Part shown: one piece after another, positions 43,503 through 54,700 of the stretch
How positions within the stretch are numbered: position 1 is the stretch's first letter
Layout of the letters: each line of letters begins with the position of its first letter
Assembly: GCF_036127095.1 (NCBI RefSeq)
Contig: NZ_CP108006.1
Span: forward strand, 1,984,001-2,048,000
Origin: Streptomyces sp. NBC_00335
Lineage (GTDB): Bacteria; Actinomycetota; Actinomycetes; Streptomycetales; Streptomycetaceae
DNA: 64,000 bases
Direction: 5' to 3'
Translations under genes and position numbers: made by a program
Notes under the pieces: model-generated
What the model was told of the DNA's origin: nothing
The model's input: the letters and a program-made list of their open reading frames with translations, nothing else
The model's database searches: none

Positions 43503-45080
43503 TCAGAAGCCGAAAATCGGACCCGACGGTGGGGCCAGCCGACTGCCGGGCGGCAGCGGGGCGAGTGCCGCATCGGATACGGGGCGCCCGGGCGCCGCCT
43601 TGAGCGCCGCCGCCAGACGGTCCGCGCCCTCCGGCATCACCGGCCGGGCCCAGGCGCTTAGTGCAGAGGCCACCGCCAGCTGGGCGGACAGGGCCGGAAG
43701 GTGACGGCAGTCCGCCGTGGGGCGGCATGTCTCGTGGGCGTTGACGTGGCCGAAGTCGGACACCAAGCGGACGATTTCATCGAGCAGGGCGACCGCCCTG
43801 CGGGGATCGAAGGTGTCAGGACCGTACGCCTCGCGCAGATCCTCCACCGCCCTCAGCAGTCGCTGCGCCAAGACCTCCCAGCCTGTGCCACCGGGCAACG
43901 CCGCGGGAGCCAAGCCCGCACTCTCTGCCCTTACCGCCGCGAACAGCCGGGACAGCCAGCTGTTCCAGTTCTCGTCCAACTCCTTTCGGGCAGCATCGAG
44001 CCGGTCGGCATGGAACACCGTTCGCCGGCCCAGCGGGCGAGCCTGCAGGACGTGGCGGCGGAGCGTGTCGGACCCGTACTCGGTAAGGAGGTCCAGCGCC
44101 CACACCTTGTGATCGGAGCCGGAGACGATGACCTTGTCCTCGATGACGAACGACTCGTTCACACAGAATTCCTGTGGAAGCTTGATGCCCTGGGACAGGA
44201 GAATGACCGGCAGCAAGACGGCGTGGCAGAAGGCATGGCCGAACCCGCAGAAGTGGATGGTGCGTTCAGGCAGCGGCCGGTTGTCGCCGTAGCCGAAGAG
44301 ATGCATCGCGGCTGCCTCGAAGCAGCCGTCGATCCGGTGCTCGGGGAAACCGTCCACCGGGACGCTCAGCCCCCACTCCGCCGGATGCGAAACCGCGATG
44401 TCCGGCAGACCGTCCTCGACCAGCGACTCGCACAGTGCGGCGAGACGGGGCGGCAGGCCGGTGGCGGCCCAGTAGTCGGCGAGCGTTTCACGGAAGGGTT
44501 CCAGCGGGATGTAGAGGCGGCGGCAGCGCCGGGGCACTGCCGGGGTGGCACACACGGCGCAGTGGGGCTCCACGAGGTCCCCACCGTCATTGGGGCGGGC
44601 GCACTCGTGGCACATCCCGCCGTCGCTGACGGCTGCGCAGTGCGGGCAGGCCCCCGTGACGTGCGCGCCGTACAGCCAACGGCCACACGGCTCGCAGTAC
44701 GGCAGCATCCTCGTACGCGGGGCGATGACGCCTTCCGCGTGCAGCCGCCGGAAGAGGTCCGCCACCCAGCGGCCGTATCCCCGGTCCTGACGCGGGCGCA
44801 CGACGTGATCGAACTCGATGCCCGAGCGCAGCCAGTCCGCGGTGATCGCGGCCCGATAGCCCTCGGAGACCTCCTCCGGCTTGCGACCCGCCCGCAGTGC
44901 GCGTACGTGTACGGAACTGGTGTGGTCAGCGGTGCCGGTGGTGAACAGGACCGGTTCGCCCTCGGTGCGCAGGTAGCGGGACAGAACATCGGCTGCGACG
45001 TACGGTCCCGCAAGGTGACCGATGTGGAGTTCACCGTGCGTGGCGGGCGGGGTCGCGGTGATCCAGAAAGGGGTGCTCAT
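43503..45080 (-). CDS. Stand-alone methionyl-tRNA synthetase-like amino acid ligase
   Basis: 525-residue class I aaRS homologue. The HIGH motif is intact (HGELHIGHLAG, residues 15-25) and four CxxC knuckles (CEPC, CPHC, CHEC, CAVC at ~150-205) match the MetRS zinc domain. The KMSKS loop is altered to KVIVSGSDH near residue 320, and the C-terminal anticodon-binding part is shortened. It may adenylate an amino acid and pass it to a small-molecule amine rather than tRNA, as MshC (CysRS-like) does. ATG at 45080 follows GGAGGTCCC. Lies between SDR and MshA-like genes. A role as an unusual MetRS resistance copy is possible, but the KMSKS change argues against it. Confidence 0.85.
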   Translation of the reverse strand: MSTPFWITATPPATHGELHIGHLAGPYVAADVLSRYLRTEGEPVLFTTGTADHTSSVHVRALRAGRKPEEVSEGYRAAITADWLRSGIEFDHVVRPRQDRGYGRWVADLFRRLHAEGVIAPRTRMLPYCEPCGRWLYGAHVTGACPHCAAVSDGGMCHECARPNDGGDLVEPHCAVCATPAVPRRCRRLYIPLEPFRETLADYWAATGLPPRLAALCESLVEDGLPDIAVSHPAEWGLSVPVDGFPEHRIDGCFEAAAMHLFGYGDNRPLPERTIHFCGFGHAFCHAVLLPVILLSQGIKLPQEFCVNESFVIEDKVIVSGSDHKVWALDLLTEYGSDTLRRHVLQARPLGRRTVFHADRLDAARKELDENWNSWLSRLFAAVRAESAGLAPAALPGGTGWEVLAQRLLRAVEDLREAYGPDTFDPRRAVALLDEIVRLVSDFGHVNAHETCRPTADCRHLPALSAQLAVASALSAWARPVMPEGADRLAAALKAAPGRPVSDAALAPLPPGSRLAPPSGPIFGF

Positions 45081-45111
45081 GGGACCTCCTTGACGCTGTG
45101 GTGCGAAGTGC

Positions 45112-45849
45112 TCAGCGAGGCTCGAAATGGAAGGAGCGGATGAAACAGTCACGCGGCTGCTCAACGGCGTAGACGATGCATTCGAAGAGGGCCTGGGTGG
45201 TGAGTTTCTCGTCGCGTATCGCGTCGTCCGCCTTGATTCCGTCCCACTCGGCGAATCGCGGGTCGGAAGTGGAGAAGTCGGGGGGATACAGGGAGAACAC
45301 CCGGACACCGGAAGGCCTCAGTCGCTGTGAAAGAATTTCGGCGAACCCGGCCTGTGCGCTCTTGGCCGTCCAGAACGCCTCGTGCGCCGCCGCCACGGAG
45401 GATCCGCCGGCGTCCCGTACGGCGACCATGTTGACGATGTCGGGGCGCTGGGACGACCTCAGAAGCGGCAGGAAGTGTTTGACCATCAGGACCGTGCCGC
45501 CGGCCGTGGACTCGATGGTCTCCACGATCGCGTCGTCCGACGCGTCCTCCAGATCGACGGCGTCCAGCCATCGGGCACCGTTGTTGACCAGCAGGTCCAC
45601 CCGGTCGGTGTGTTCGCCGACCTGGCGGGCGAACTCCCTGATCTCCGCCGGTCGGCTGAGGTCGCAGCCGAAGGCATGGATACGGTCGCGTGCGGACCCC
45701 ATGACCTCGGCACGGGTTCGCTCGGCCAACTCCACGGTCCGAGCCGAGACGTAGACCTCGGCTCCCAAGTGGGCGAATCCAATGGCGAGCGCTCGGCCGA
45801 AATGGCGCGAGGCACCCGTGACTACAACACGCAGATTTTCGAATTTCAT
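45112..45849 (-). CDS. Short-chain dehydrogenase/reductase with altered active site
   Basis: 245-residue Rossmann-fold protein. The cofactor motif TGASRHFGRALAIGF and NNGA are present. The catalytic YxxxK reads FWTAK (Phe for Tyr, near residue 158), so normal SDR catalysis is doubtful. It may be a non-redox or altered-mechanism relative. ATG at 45849. Separated from the upstream PrpF-like gene by a 131-nt gap containing a hairpin. Confidence 0.8.
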   Translation of the reverse strand: MKFENLRVVVTGASRHFGRALAIGFAHLGAEVYVSARTVELAERTRAEVMGSARDRIHAFGCDLSRPAEIREFARQVGEHTDRVDLLVNNGARWLDAVDLEDASDDAIVETIESTAGGTVLMVKHFLPLLRSSQRPDIVNMVAVRDAGGSSVAAAHEAFWTAKSAQAGFAEILSQRLRPSGVRVFSLYPPDFSTSDPRFAEWDGIKADDAIRDEKLTTQALFECIVYAVEQPRDCFIRSFHFEPR

Positions 45850-45899
45850 TCTTCGCTCAGTCTCCCCGCTGGGATGCGAATGCGGTCGAATTCACGACG

Positions 45900-45921
45900 C
45901 CCGTCCGGTAATCCGGACGGG
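45900..45921. terminator. Hairpin between PrpF-like and SDR genes
   Basis: CCCGTCCGG and CCGGACGGG form a 9-bp stem with a 4-nt loop (TAAT), within the left-arm gene string. Could attenuate expression of the SDR, MetRS-like and glycosyltransferase genes. Confidence 0.55.
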
Positions 45922-45980
45922 GGCTCCACATCAGCGTGCCAGAGACGGGAAGCGGGGAGTCCCCCACCAGGGTTGCGCAT

Positions 45981-46889
45981 TCACGCCGTTGCGTGGATAC
46001 GCCACGGCAGCTCCATCCGTCGGAGAACGGTCGCGCGCTTGTGGTGCACGCTGACCCGGTTGGCCGTGGAGGAGACCGTGACCGGGCCGCCGGGAGTGTC
46101 GACGACTCCATCGAGCGGGCCCACGACCGTACCGCACAGCGCGGCCGCCGCGGCGAGGGCAGTGGCACCGGTGAGTGCGAGCGAGGGATGCCAGCCCCCG
46201 ACGGTGACGGCGCGCACAGCGGGGGTGGCCGCGGAGTAGTCGACAGCAGCGATCTTGGGCAGGGCGGAGTGGGGCGGGTGTCCCAGCACCTCAGCGGCGA
46301 GGGCTCGCAGGGCCAGGAGCCGGCGCAGTACCGTCTCCCCGGCGGCGAAGAGCTGGTCGCGGCTACGGATCCCCAGGTCGCGGGCGTCCACGAAGACGTA
46401 AGGGTTTCCGTACCTCACCAGGGAAACGGGAACGCCGTCGAGCCGGTCGAGAGGCCGGCCCGTGGGCAGCACGCCTGGTGCATCCGGCGCCCGCAAGAAG
46501 TGCAGCGTGTAAGTGTCCGGAACCCCTCCGTGAGGCTGTTCCGACACGCACACGACCTCGTCCCCGGTGGTTACGGCCCGCACGGTGACGGGACCGGGCG
46601 ACCCGGCGGCGGCTACACAGGCGAGCAGGGAGTGACCGCATCCGGTACGGAAGTCGAAACTGCCGTCCGGCATGGCCTGGACGAAGCGATAGTCCAGGTC
46701 CGTGCCGGGCGCGCCCGAGGGCCCGTAGAGGGCGATCTTGGCGAGGCGGTCGTAGCTAGACCCCTCCAAGCTCTCCCGAAGGCCGCGGAGTTCCGCGTGC
46801 AACGCCAGTGCGCCTAGGGGCAGTTCGGACAGCTCCACGACCAGGGTGGGGCCGGGAGCCCCCGCGGCCCTCACCACTGTGGCGATCAC
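45981..46889 (-). CDS. PrpF/DapF-fold isomerase-like protein
   Basis: 302-residue protein. The segments ALPKIAAVD, AVRAVTVGGWHPSLALTGAT and GCGHSLLACVA resemble the PrpF (methylaconitate isomerase) branch of the diaminopimelate-epimerase fold, the last carrying the Cys-Gly active-site motif. The N-terminal GGTS-type loop is altered to AAGAPG, so substrate may differ from methylaconitate. GTG at 46889, 16 nt after AsnB. Probably isomerises or epimerises an acidic intermediate. Family call by motif recognition. Confidence 0.68.
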   Translation of the reverse strand: MIATVVRAAGAPGPTLVVELSELPLGALALHAELRGLRESLEGSSYDRLAKIALYGPSGAPGTDLDYRFVQAMPDGSFDFRTGCGHSLLACVAAAGSPGPVTVRAVTTGDEVVCVSEQPHGGVPDTYTLHFLRAPDAPGVLPTGRPLDRLDGVPVSLVRYGNPYVFVDARDLGIRSRDQLFAAGETVLRRLLALRALAAEVLGHPPHSALPKIAAVDYSAATPAVRAVTVGGWHPSLALTGATALAAAAALCGTVVGPLDGVVDTPGGPVTVSSTANRVSVHHKRATVLRRMELPWRIHATA

Positions 46890-46905
46890 GGGACGACCGC
46901 TCCGT

Positions 46906-48705
46906 TCACGCGGCGCATCCGACCGGGATACCCATCCCCCGTACGACTTCGGTCCACAGTTCGTGGGTGGCCAGCGCCCACAGGGTGAGCGCGTCCTGGT
47001 CCGAAGGCCGTTCCAGTTGCCGGGCGAGCAAGCGCTGCACCCGGTCGGGCCGGACCTGGCCGCCCCGCAAGAGCCGGTCCGGAGACAAGAGCTCCCGCAC
47101 GGGCTCGAGGAGGGGACTACCAGGGCTAAGCATCGCGGTCACGGGCAGGGTGAAGGGCTGCTTGGGCCGGTTCAGCACGGTGGCGGGCAGCAGGTCGCGC
47201 CCGGCCTCGTACAGCGCCAACTTCCCGCGTCGAGCGGCCGAAGGGAGTTCCCGGGCGTGCGCGGCGACAGCGGGCTGACAGAACGGCATCCGGGCCTCGA
47301 CCGCCCACGCCATGCTCAGGTGGTCGACTCGGCGAAGGTGGTAGGCGGGCAGCCGCCAGCGGGTCTCGAACGAAGTGATCGCGGTGAGCCGATCCGTGCG
47401 CGCGGAGCGAAGCTCCCGCACTATGCGGTCGGCAGCCGAACCTTCCTCGGCGATGTAGGCCCGGTACGCGGGGGTGTAGAGGTATTCGCGGAGCATCCTG
47501 GGTGCCGCGGACAGCGCGTCGGCGTACGAGGCGGCCCAGTCGCCACCCGCAGGGGCCTCCAGGGCCTCCCGCATCCGGGCATATCCACCGAACAGCTCGT
47601 CGGCGCCGTCTCCGGTGAGAGCGACGGTGAAGCCGGCCTCTCGTACGGCCCGGAAGAGGGCGTACGTACTCAGGGCGATGGGGTCGGCGTTCGGCTGCCC
47701 CAGATGCCGGGTGGCGCGGGTGAGCAGCGATCCCAGCTCCCCGGGATCCAGCGCCACTTCGTGGTGGACGGTCCGGGCCTGCCGGGCGACGGCGCGGGCG
47801 TGGATGTGCTCCGAGCCCGGCCATCGGCCCTGGTAGGTGAGATGGAAGGTGTGCAGGGACGGCGCGCCGGTTTCACGCGCGTACTCTGCTGCCAGCGCGG
47901 TCACCAGGCCGGAGTCGAGACCACCGCTCGTGAGGGCACAGACCGGCACATCGGCTCGGGCGAGGCGTCGCACTTCGCGGCGCAACACGTCCTCGGTGCC
48001 GAAGCCGGCCTCTGAGGGCGCCGCCGGCTGCACGGGCCGCCGCCGTACGGCCGGTTCCCGCCCAGGGCTGACGACAGCGGTCGCGCCCGGGGGCATGACA
48101 CTGATGCCTTCCAGGGCAGTCTGCGTGGAGAAGGGTGTCCGTGTGGCTAGGACCGTGTCGAGGGTGTCAGCGCGAGGAGTGATCCGCACCCCTTCGAAGG
48201 CCAGGAGTGCCGGGATCTCGGAGGCGAAGCGGAAGGAGCCGTCCTCGCCCCGGTGGTAGTGAATGGGTTTCATCCCCATGGGGTCGACGGCCAAGACGAG
48301 TAGGGGGCTCGCCCGCAGGTCGAGGACGGCCACGGCGAACATCCCATCGAGCCGCTCGGCAAAGGCCGGCCCGTACTCGGCGTAGAGCGCGGGCAGCAGG
48401 GTGCCGTCGCACGTGTCGGGGAAGCGGTGGCCGCGGGCCGCGAGCTCGCGACGGAGGATGCGGTGGTTGTAGATCTCGCCGTTGAGTACGGCGATGATCC
48501 CAGGCAAGTGGGGCAGCCGGTAGGGCTGTCGACCGCCACGGAGGTCGGTCACGGCGAGCCGGTCGCACCCGAGCGACCAGCCGGCCCCGCTGAGCACGTC
48601 ATGTTCGTCGGGACCACCGTGCCGCTGACGGGCGGAGACCGCGGCGAGCTCGCCCGGGTCGGGGCGCGCCGCGCCGGCCGAGAAGGAGCCGAAAATCCTG
48701 CACAT
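46906..48705 (-). CDS. Glutamine-hydrolysing asparagine synthetase-like amidotransferase
   Basis: 599-residue AsnB family enzyme. It starts MCRIFG with the catalytic N-terminal Cys, which fixes the start at 48705 (GGAGG upstream). The glutaminase domain (residues ~2-190, LNGEIYNHR, GMFAVAVLD) is followed by the ATP-pyrophosphatase domain with SGGLDSGLV, and DGADELFGGY. In biosynthetic clusters such enzymes amidate a carboxylate or form amides and lactams. First gene of the left arm, divergent from the PIG-L gene. Confidence 0.93.
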   Translation of the reverse strand: MCRIFGSFSAGAARPDPGELAAVSARQRHGGPDEHDVLSGAGWSLGCDRLAVTDLRGGRQPYRLPHLPGIIAVLNGEIYNHRILRRELAARGHRFPDTCDGTLLPALYAEYGPAFAERLDGMFAVAVLDLRASPLLVLAVDPMGMKPIHYHRGEDGSFRFASEIPALLAFEGVRITPRADTLDTVLATRTPFSTQTALEGISVMPPGATAVVSPGREPAVRRRPVQPAAPSEAGFGTEDVLRREVRRLARADVPVCALTSGGLDSGLVTALAAEYARETGAPSLHTFHLTYQGRWPGSEHIHARAVARQARTVHHEVALDPGELGSLLTRATRHLGQPNADPIALSTYALFRAVREAGFTVALTGDGADELFGGYARMREALEAPAGGDWAASYADALSAAPRMLREYLYTPAYRAYIAEEGSAADRIVRELRSARTDRLTAITSFETRWRLPAYHLRRVDHLSMAWAVEARMPFCQPAVAAHARELPSAARRGKLALYEAGRDLLPATVLNRPKQPFTLPVTAMLSPGSPLLEPVRELLSPDRLLRGGQVRPDRVQRLLARQLERPSDQDALTLWALATHELWTEVVRGMGIPVGCAA

Positions 48706-48786
48706 GCCGGTGCCTCCGGATTCCACGTACATGCGATTAGACCATTTATTTGAAGCTACCAAATTTTTGACTGGCGTAGAAGTGCC
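48706..48786. promoter_or_regulatory. AT-rich divergent promoter region, AsnB and PIG-L genes
   Basis: 81 nt that are strikingly AT-rich for this genome (gaccatttatttgaagctac, then aaatttttgactgg). It must drive both arms. It contains CATTTATTT at 48743-48751, whose complement AAATAAATG also lies within the right-arm promoter at 62599-62607. Confidence 0.7.
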
Positions 48787-49593
48787 ATGTCGCAAGTACG
48801 CCAGATGAGTTGCCTTGCAAGCCGCCACCAGGCACAACAGGCTGAGTCCATGGAGCACTTCGCGACCGATCTAACAGACCGCAGCGCCCCGGAATCCCTG
48901 CTGGTGGTGGCCGCCCACCCGGACGACATCGAGTTCTGTGTCAGCGGCACGGTCATGCGGTGGATCGCCCAGGGCACGACGCGGGTCACGTACTGCATCG
49001 TCACCGACGGCGGGGCCGGCGGATACGACGAGCAGCTCCCCCGCCAAGCGATGGGGGACCTCCGGCGAGCCGAACAGGTGCACTCGGCCAAGCGGAGCGG
49101 CGTCGAGGATGTCCGATTCCTCGGCTACCCCGACAGCTTCGTCGAACCGAGCGTCGAGCTGCGCCGCGACCTGTGCCGGGTGATCCGACAGGTTCGCCCG
49201 CAGCGCGCCGTCATCCCCAGCCCGGAGATCAACTGGGCCCGAGTGGCCGACCTTCACCCGGACCATCGCGCGGTCGGCGATGCCGCCTTGCGTGCGATCT
49301 ACCCCGAGGCCCGCAACCCCTTCGCGCATCCCTCCCTCCTCAAGGAGGAAGGACTGGAGCCCTGGATCGTGCCAGAACTGTGGCTGATGACCGGCCCCAC
49401 GCCGAACCAGTACATCGACGTGACCCCTGTCTTCGAACGCAAGGTCGAGGCTCTGCGGATCCACACCTCACAGACGGCCCATTTCGACGACCTGGCGGGG
49501 CTACTACGGGACTGGTTGGGGGAACACGCAAGAGCAGCGGGACTGCCGGCGGGGCGGATGGCAGAAGCCTTCCAGGTCGTGAAGATCGAATGA
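48787..49593 (+). CDS. PIG-L/LmbE-family N-deacetylase or amidase
   Basis: 268-residue zinc hydrolase. The metal motif AHPDD is at residues ~42-46 and HPDHRAVGD supplies the third ligand; the TDGGAGGYD loop is typical of the family that includes MshB, Mca and BshB. It could deacetylate a GlcNAc-polyol made by the MshA-like enzyme. Start uncertain: ATG 48787 or 48850, both with weak ribosome sites. It is convergent with the MDMPI gene across a terminator. Confidence 0.87.
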   Translation: MSQVRQMSCLASRHQAQQAESMEHFATDLTDRSAPESLLVVAAHPDDIEFCVSGTVMRWIAQGTTRVTYCIVTDGGAGGYDEQLPRQAMGDLRRAEQVHSAKRSGVEDVRFLGYPDSFVEPSVELRRDLCRVIRQVRPQRAVIPSPEINWARVADLHPDHRAVGDAALRAIYPEARNPFAHPSLLKEEGLEPWIVPELWLMTGPTPNQYIDVTPVFERKVEALRIHTSQTAHFDDLAGLLRDWLGEHARAAGLPAGRMAEAFQVVKIE

Positions 49594-49597
49594 GGCC

Positions 49598-49631
49598 CCG
49601 GTCCGTCCGCCTGCCATGACGGACGGACCGG
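49598..49631. terminator. Bidirectional terminator between PIG-L and MDMPI genes
   Basis: CCGGTCCGTCCG pairs perfectly with CGGACGGACCGG, 10-nt loop, in the 48-nt gap between convergent genes. Confidence 0.85.
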
Positions 49632-49641
49632 CTCGGGCTCG

Positions 49642-50307
49642 TCAGCGGTAGATGAGCAGTTCTTGTTCTGTCGCATCCGTGAGCTCGTAGCGGGTCGCGA
49701 CCAGCGGACGGCCCGAGTAGAGGCGAATCAGCGTTGCCGCGTCGCCTTGGAAGCGGGCCGCGGGCCGTCCCTCGATCTCATTGCCCAAAACCAAGAGACC
49801 GTCCAGACCATTGAGTTGTGCGACCAGCCGAGGTGTCCCCCGCTTGCGGCTCGTAATGCGGAGAAGGGGCAGGGCAAGTGTCAGGCTGTCCCCGCTGTAA
49901 GCCCCCGACTCCCCGAACGCGTCACGGACATCGCCGGCGTGGACCCACTCCCCCAGCGCAACCGCGTCCAGCGTGCCGTCGCCCGCCGCGATCTCCGGGC
50001 CTGCCTCGGTGAAGCCCCGCTCCAACTCGTCAAGGAGTTGGGCCAACGGCCAGTCTTCGCGTTCGGCGACGTCCGTCGCGTTGGCCTCGGGGAGGAACAC
50101 TCCCTCTTCCAACCGTCCTTCGACAATCCGCACCAGGGCCGCCGCGCAGTGGGCGAGCACCTGCCGGGCCGTCCAGCCAGGACAGGCCGTGCGTAGCGCG
50201 TATGCCTCCGGAGGGGTTCGACGCAACAGCGGCATCAACGCGTCGCGTTCGGTTCGCAACAACCGGTCCGGAAGCCAAGGGTCACGTATCTCGTCGAGAA
50301 CTGTCAT
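49642..50307 (-). CDS. Mycothiol-dependent-type (MDMPI/DinB-like) protein
   Basis: 221-residue four-helix-bundle protein. His in VLAHCAAAL and in GEWVHAGDVRDAF provide the metal site of the mycothiol-dependent maleylpyruvate isomerase family. CPGWTARQVL is the family's N-terminal signature. Relatives include mycothiol transferases in antibiotic pathways such as LmbV of lincomycin. It begins 5 nt after ahcY stops, so is coupled to the SAM-cycle genes and is the last gene of the right arm. Substrate unknown; the link to thiol chemistry fits the MshA/PIG-L/ligase set. Confidence 0.8.
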   Translation of the reverse strand: MTVLDEIRDPWLPDRLLRTERDALMPLLRRTPPEAYALRTACPGWTARQVLAHCAAALVRIVEGRLEEGVFLPEANATDVAEREDWPLAQLLDELERGFTEAGPEIAAGDGTLDAVALGEWVHAGDVRDAFGESGAYSGDSLTLALPLLRITSRKRGTPRLVAQLNGLDGLLVLGNEIEGRPAARFQGDAATLIRLYSGRPLVATRYELTDATEQELLIYR

Positions 50308-50312
50308 GGGGC

Positions 50313-51776
<1,464 letters not shown>

Positions 51777-54700
51777 TCACCGGCGGCCCCCGGCATTGAA
51801 GTAGCTGGCCTCGGGATGGTGGACAACGATGGCGTCGGTGGACTGCTCCGGGTGGAGCTGGAACTCCTCGGAGAGGTGGACGCCGATCCGCTCGGGCTTC
51901 AGGAGCTCGGCGATCTTCGCGCGGTCCTCCAGATCGGGACAGGCTGGATAGCCGAAGGAGTAGCGGCAGCCCTGGTACTCGGTGCGCAGCATCCCGTCGA
52001 GCGAGCGCGGGTCCTGTCCCGAGATGCCCAGCTCGGCGCGTACCCGCGCGTGCCAGTACTCGGCGAGGGCCTCCGCCAGCTGCACGGAGAGGCCGTGGAG
52101 CTCCAGGTAGTCGCGGTAGGAATCGGACTCGAACAGCTTGGCCGTGGCCTCGCCGATCCTCGATCCGACGGTGACGATCTGCAGGCAGATCACGTCGACC
52201 TCGCCGGACTCCTCGGACTTGAAGAAGTCCGACAGGCACAGGAACCTTCCGCGGGGCTGCCGGGGAAAGGAGAAGCGGGTCAGTTCCGCGCCCACGTCGT
52301 CGAGGATGATCAGGTCGTCGCCCTTGGAGACGCACGGGTAGTAGCCGTGGACCACGGCGGCTTCCAGCAGGTTCTCCGTCTGGAGGCGGTCGAGCAGACC
52401 GCGCAGCCGGGGCCGGCCCTCGCTCTCCACCAGCTCCTCGTACGAAGGTCCGCCGCGGGCCTGCTTGAGGCCCCACTGGCCCTTGAAGAGGGCGTCCTCG
52501 TCGAGCCAGGAGGCGTAGTCCTTGAGCGGGATGCCCTTGACGACGCGGCTGCCCCAGAACGGCGGGGTGGGCACGGCGTTGTCGGTGGTCACGTCGGAGC
52601 GGGAGGGGGCTTCGGGCCCGGGCGCCATGAGCGCGGTGGTGGCCGCGGACTTCACCCGGCGCTGCTTGAGCGGGGGCAGGCTCGCTCCGGGGACGCCGCG
52701 TTTGACTCCCATGAGGGCGTCCATGAGGCGCAGGCCCTCGAAGGCGTCGCGGGCGTAGCGGACCTCGCCCTCGTAGATCTCGTGGAGGTCCTGTTCGACG
52801 TAGGCGCGGGTGAGGGCGGCGCCGCCGAGGATGACCGGGTAGTCGGCCGCCAGCTTGCGCTGGTTGAGCTCCTCCAGGTTCTCCTTCATGATCACCGTGG
52901 ACTTGACCAGCAGGCCGGACATGCCGATGACGTCGGCCTTATGTTCCTGTGCGGCTTCGAGGATCGCGGAGACCGGCTGCTTGATGCCGATGTTGACCAC
53001 GTTGTAGCCGTTGTTGGTCAGGATGATGTCGACGAGGTTCTTGCCGATGTCGTGGACGTCGCCGCGGACGGTGGCCAGGACGATGGTGCCCTTGCCCTCG
53101 TCGTCGCTCTTCTCCATGTGCGGTTCCAGGTGGGCCACCGCGGTCTTCATGACCTCGGCGGACTGCAGGACGAAGGGGAGCTGCATCTGGCCGGAGCCGA
53201 ACAGCTCACCGACGACCTTCATGCCCTCCAGGAGGGTGTCGTTGACGATCTCCAGCGCCGGCCGCGTCTCCAGGGCCTCGTCGAGGTCCGCCTCCAGACC
53301 GTTCTTCTCACCGTCGATGATCCGGCGCTGCAGGCGCTCGTCCAACGGCAGCGCCAGCAGCTCCTGCGCCCGCCCGTCCTTCATCGACTTCGTATTCACG
53401 CCCTCGAACAGGGCCATCAGCTTCTGCAGCGGGTCGTAACCCTCCGCCCGCCGGTCATGGATCAGGTCGAGGGCGACCTTGACCTGTTCCTCGTCCAGGC
53501 GGGCGATCGGCAGGATCTTGCTGGCGTGCACGATCGCGGAGTCGAGGCCGGCTTTGACGCATTCGTCGAGGAAGACCGAGTTGAGGACGATGCGGGCGGC
53601 CGGGTTGAGGCCGAAGGATATGTTCGACAGTCCCAGGGTCGTCTGGACGTCCGGGTGGCGGCGCTTGAGCTCGCGGATCGACTCGATCGTGGCGATGCCG
53701 TCCTTGCGGGACTCCTCCTGACCGGTGCAGATGGTGAAGGTCAGGGTGTCGATGAGGATGTCCGACTCGAGGATCCCCCAGTTCCCGGTGAGGTCCTCGA
53801 TGAGGCGCTGGGCGATGGCGACCTTGTGCTCGACGGTGCGGGCCTGGCCCTCCTCGTCGATGGTCAGCGCGATCAGCGCGGCGCCGTGCTCCTGGGCGAG
53901 GGCGGTGACCTTCGCGAAGCGGGACTCGGGCCCGTCGCCGTCCTCGTAGTTCACCGAGTTGATGACGGCGCGCCCACCGAGCTTCTCCAGGCCGGCCCGC
54001 AGGACGGGGACCTCGGTGGAGTCCAGCACGATCGGCAGGGTGGAGGCGGTCGCGAAGCGTCCGGCGAGCTCCTGCATGTCGGCGACGCCGTCGCGGCCGA
54101 CGTAGTCCACGCACAGGTCCAGCATGTGTGCGCCCTCGCGGATCTGGTCGCGGACCATCTCCACACAGTCGTCCCAACGGGCTGCCAGCATGGCTTCGCG
54201 GAACTTCTTCGACCCGTTCGCGTTCGTACGCTCGCCGATCGCCATGTACGAGACGTCCTGGCGGAAGGGGACGGTCTGGTAGAGCGAGGAGGCGCCGGGC
54301 TCGGGGCGCGGGTCGCGGGCGGCCGGGTTCAGGCCGCGGACGCGCTCCACGACCTGGCGCAGGTGCTCGGGGGTGGTGCCGCAGCAGCCGCCGACCAGGG
54401 AGAGGCCGTACTCGCGGACGAAGGTCTCCTGGGCGTCGGCGAGCTCGCTCGCGGACAGCGGGTAGTGGGCGCCGTTCTTGCCGAGGACCGGCAGGCCCGC
54501 GTTGGGCATGCAGGAGAGCGGGATGCGGGAGTTGCGCGCGAGGTAGCGCAGGTGCTCGCTCATCTCGGCGGGGCCGGTGGCGCAGTTCAGGCCGATCATG
54601 TCAATACCCAACGGCTCCAAGGCCGTGAGCGCCGCGCCGATCTCCGAACCCAGCAACATCGTGCCGGTCGCCTCAACCGTCACCTGCACCATGAGAGGCA

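Noticed and set aside
43503..45308. A longer MetRS-like protein with an N-terminal cupin, as in hydrazine synthetases
   Set aside because: The upstream extension is the out-of-frame complement of the SDR gene, and a strong GGAGGTCCC ribosome site fixes the start at 45080. No cupin signature was seen anywhere in the window.
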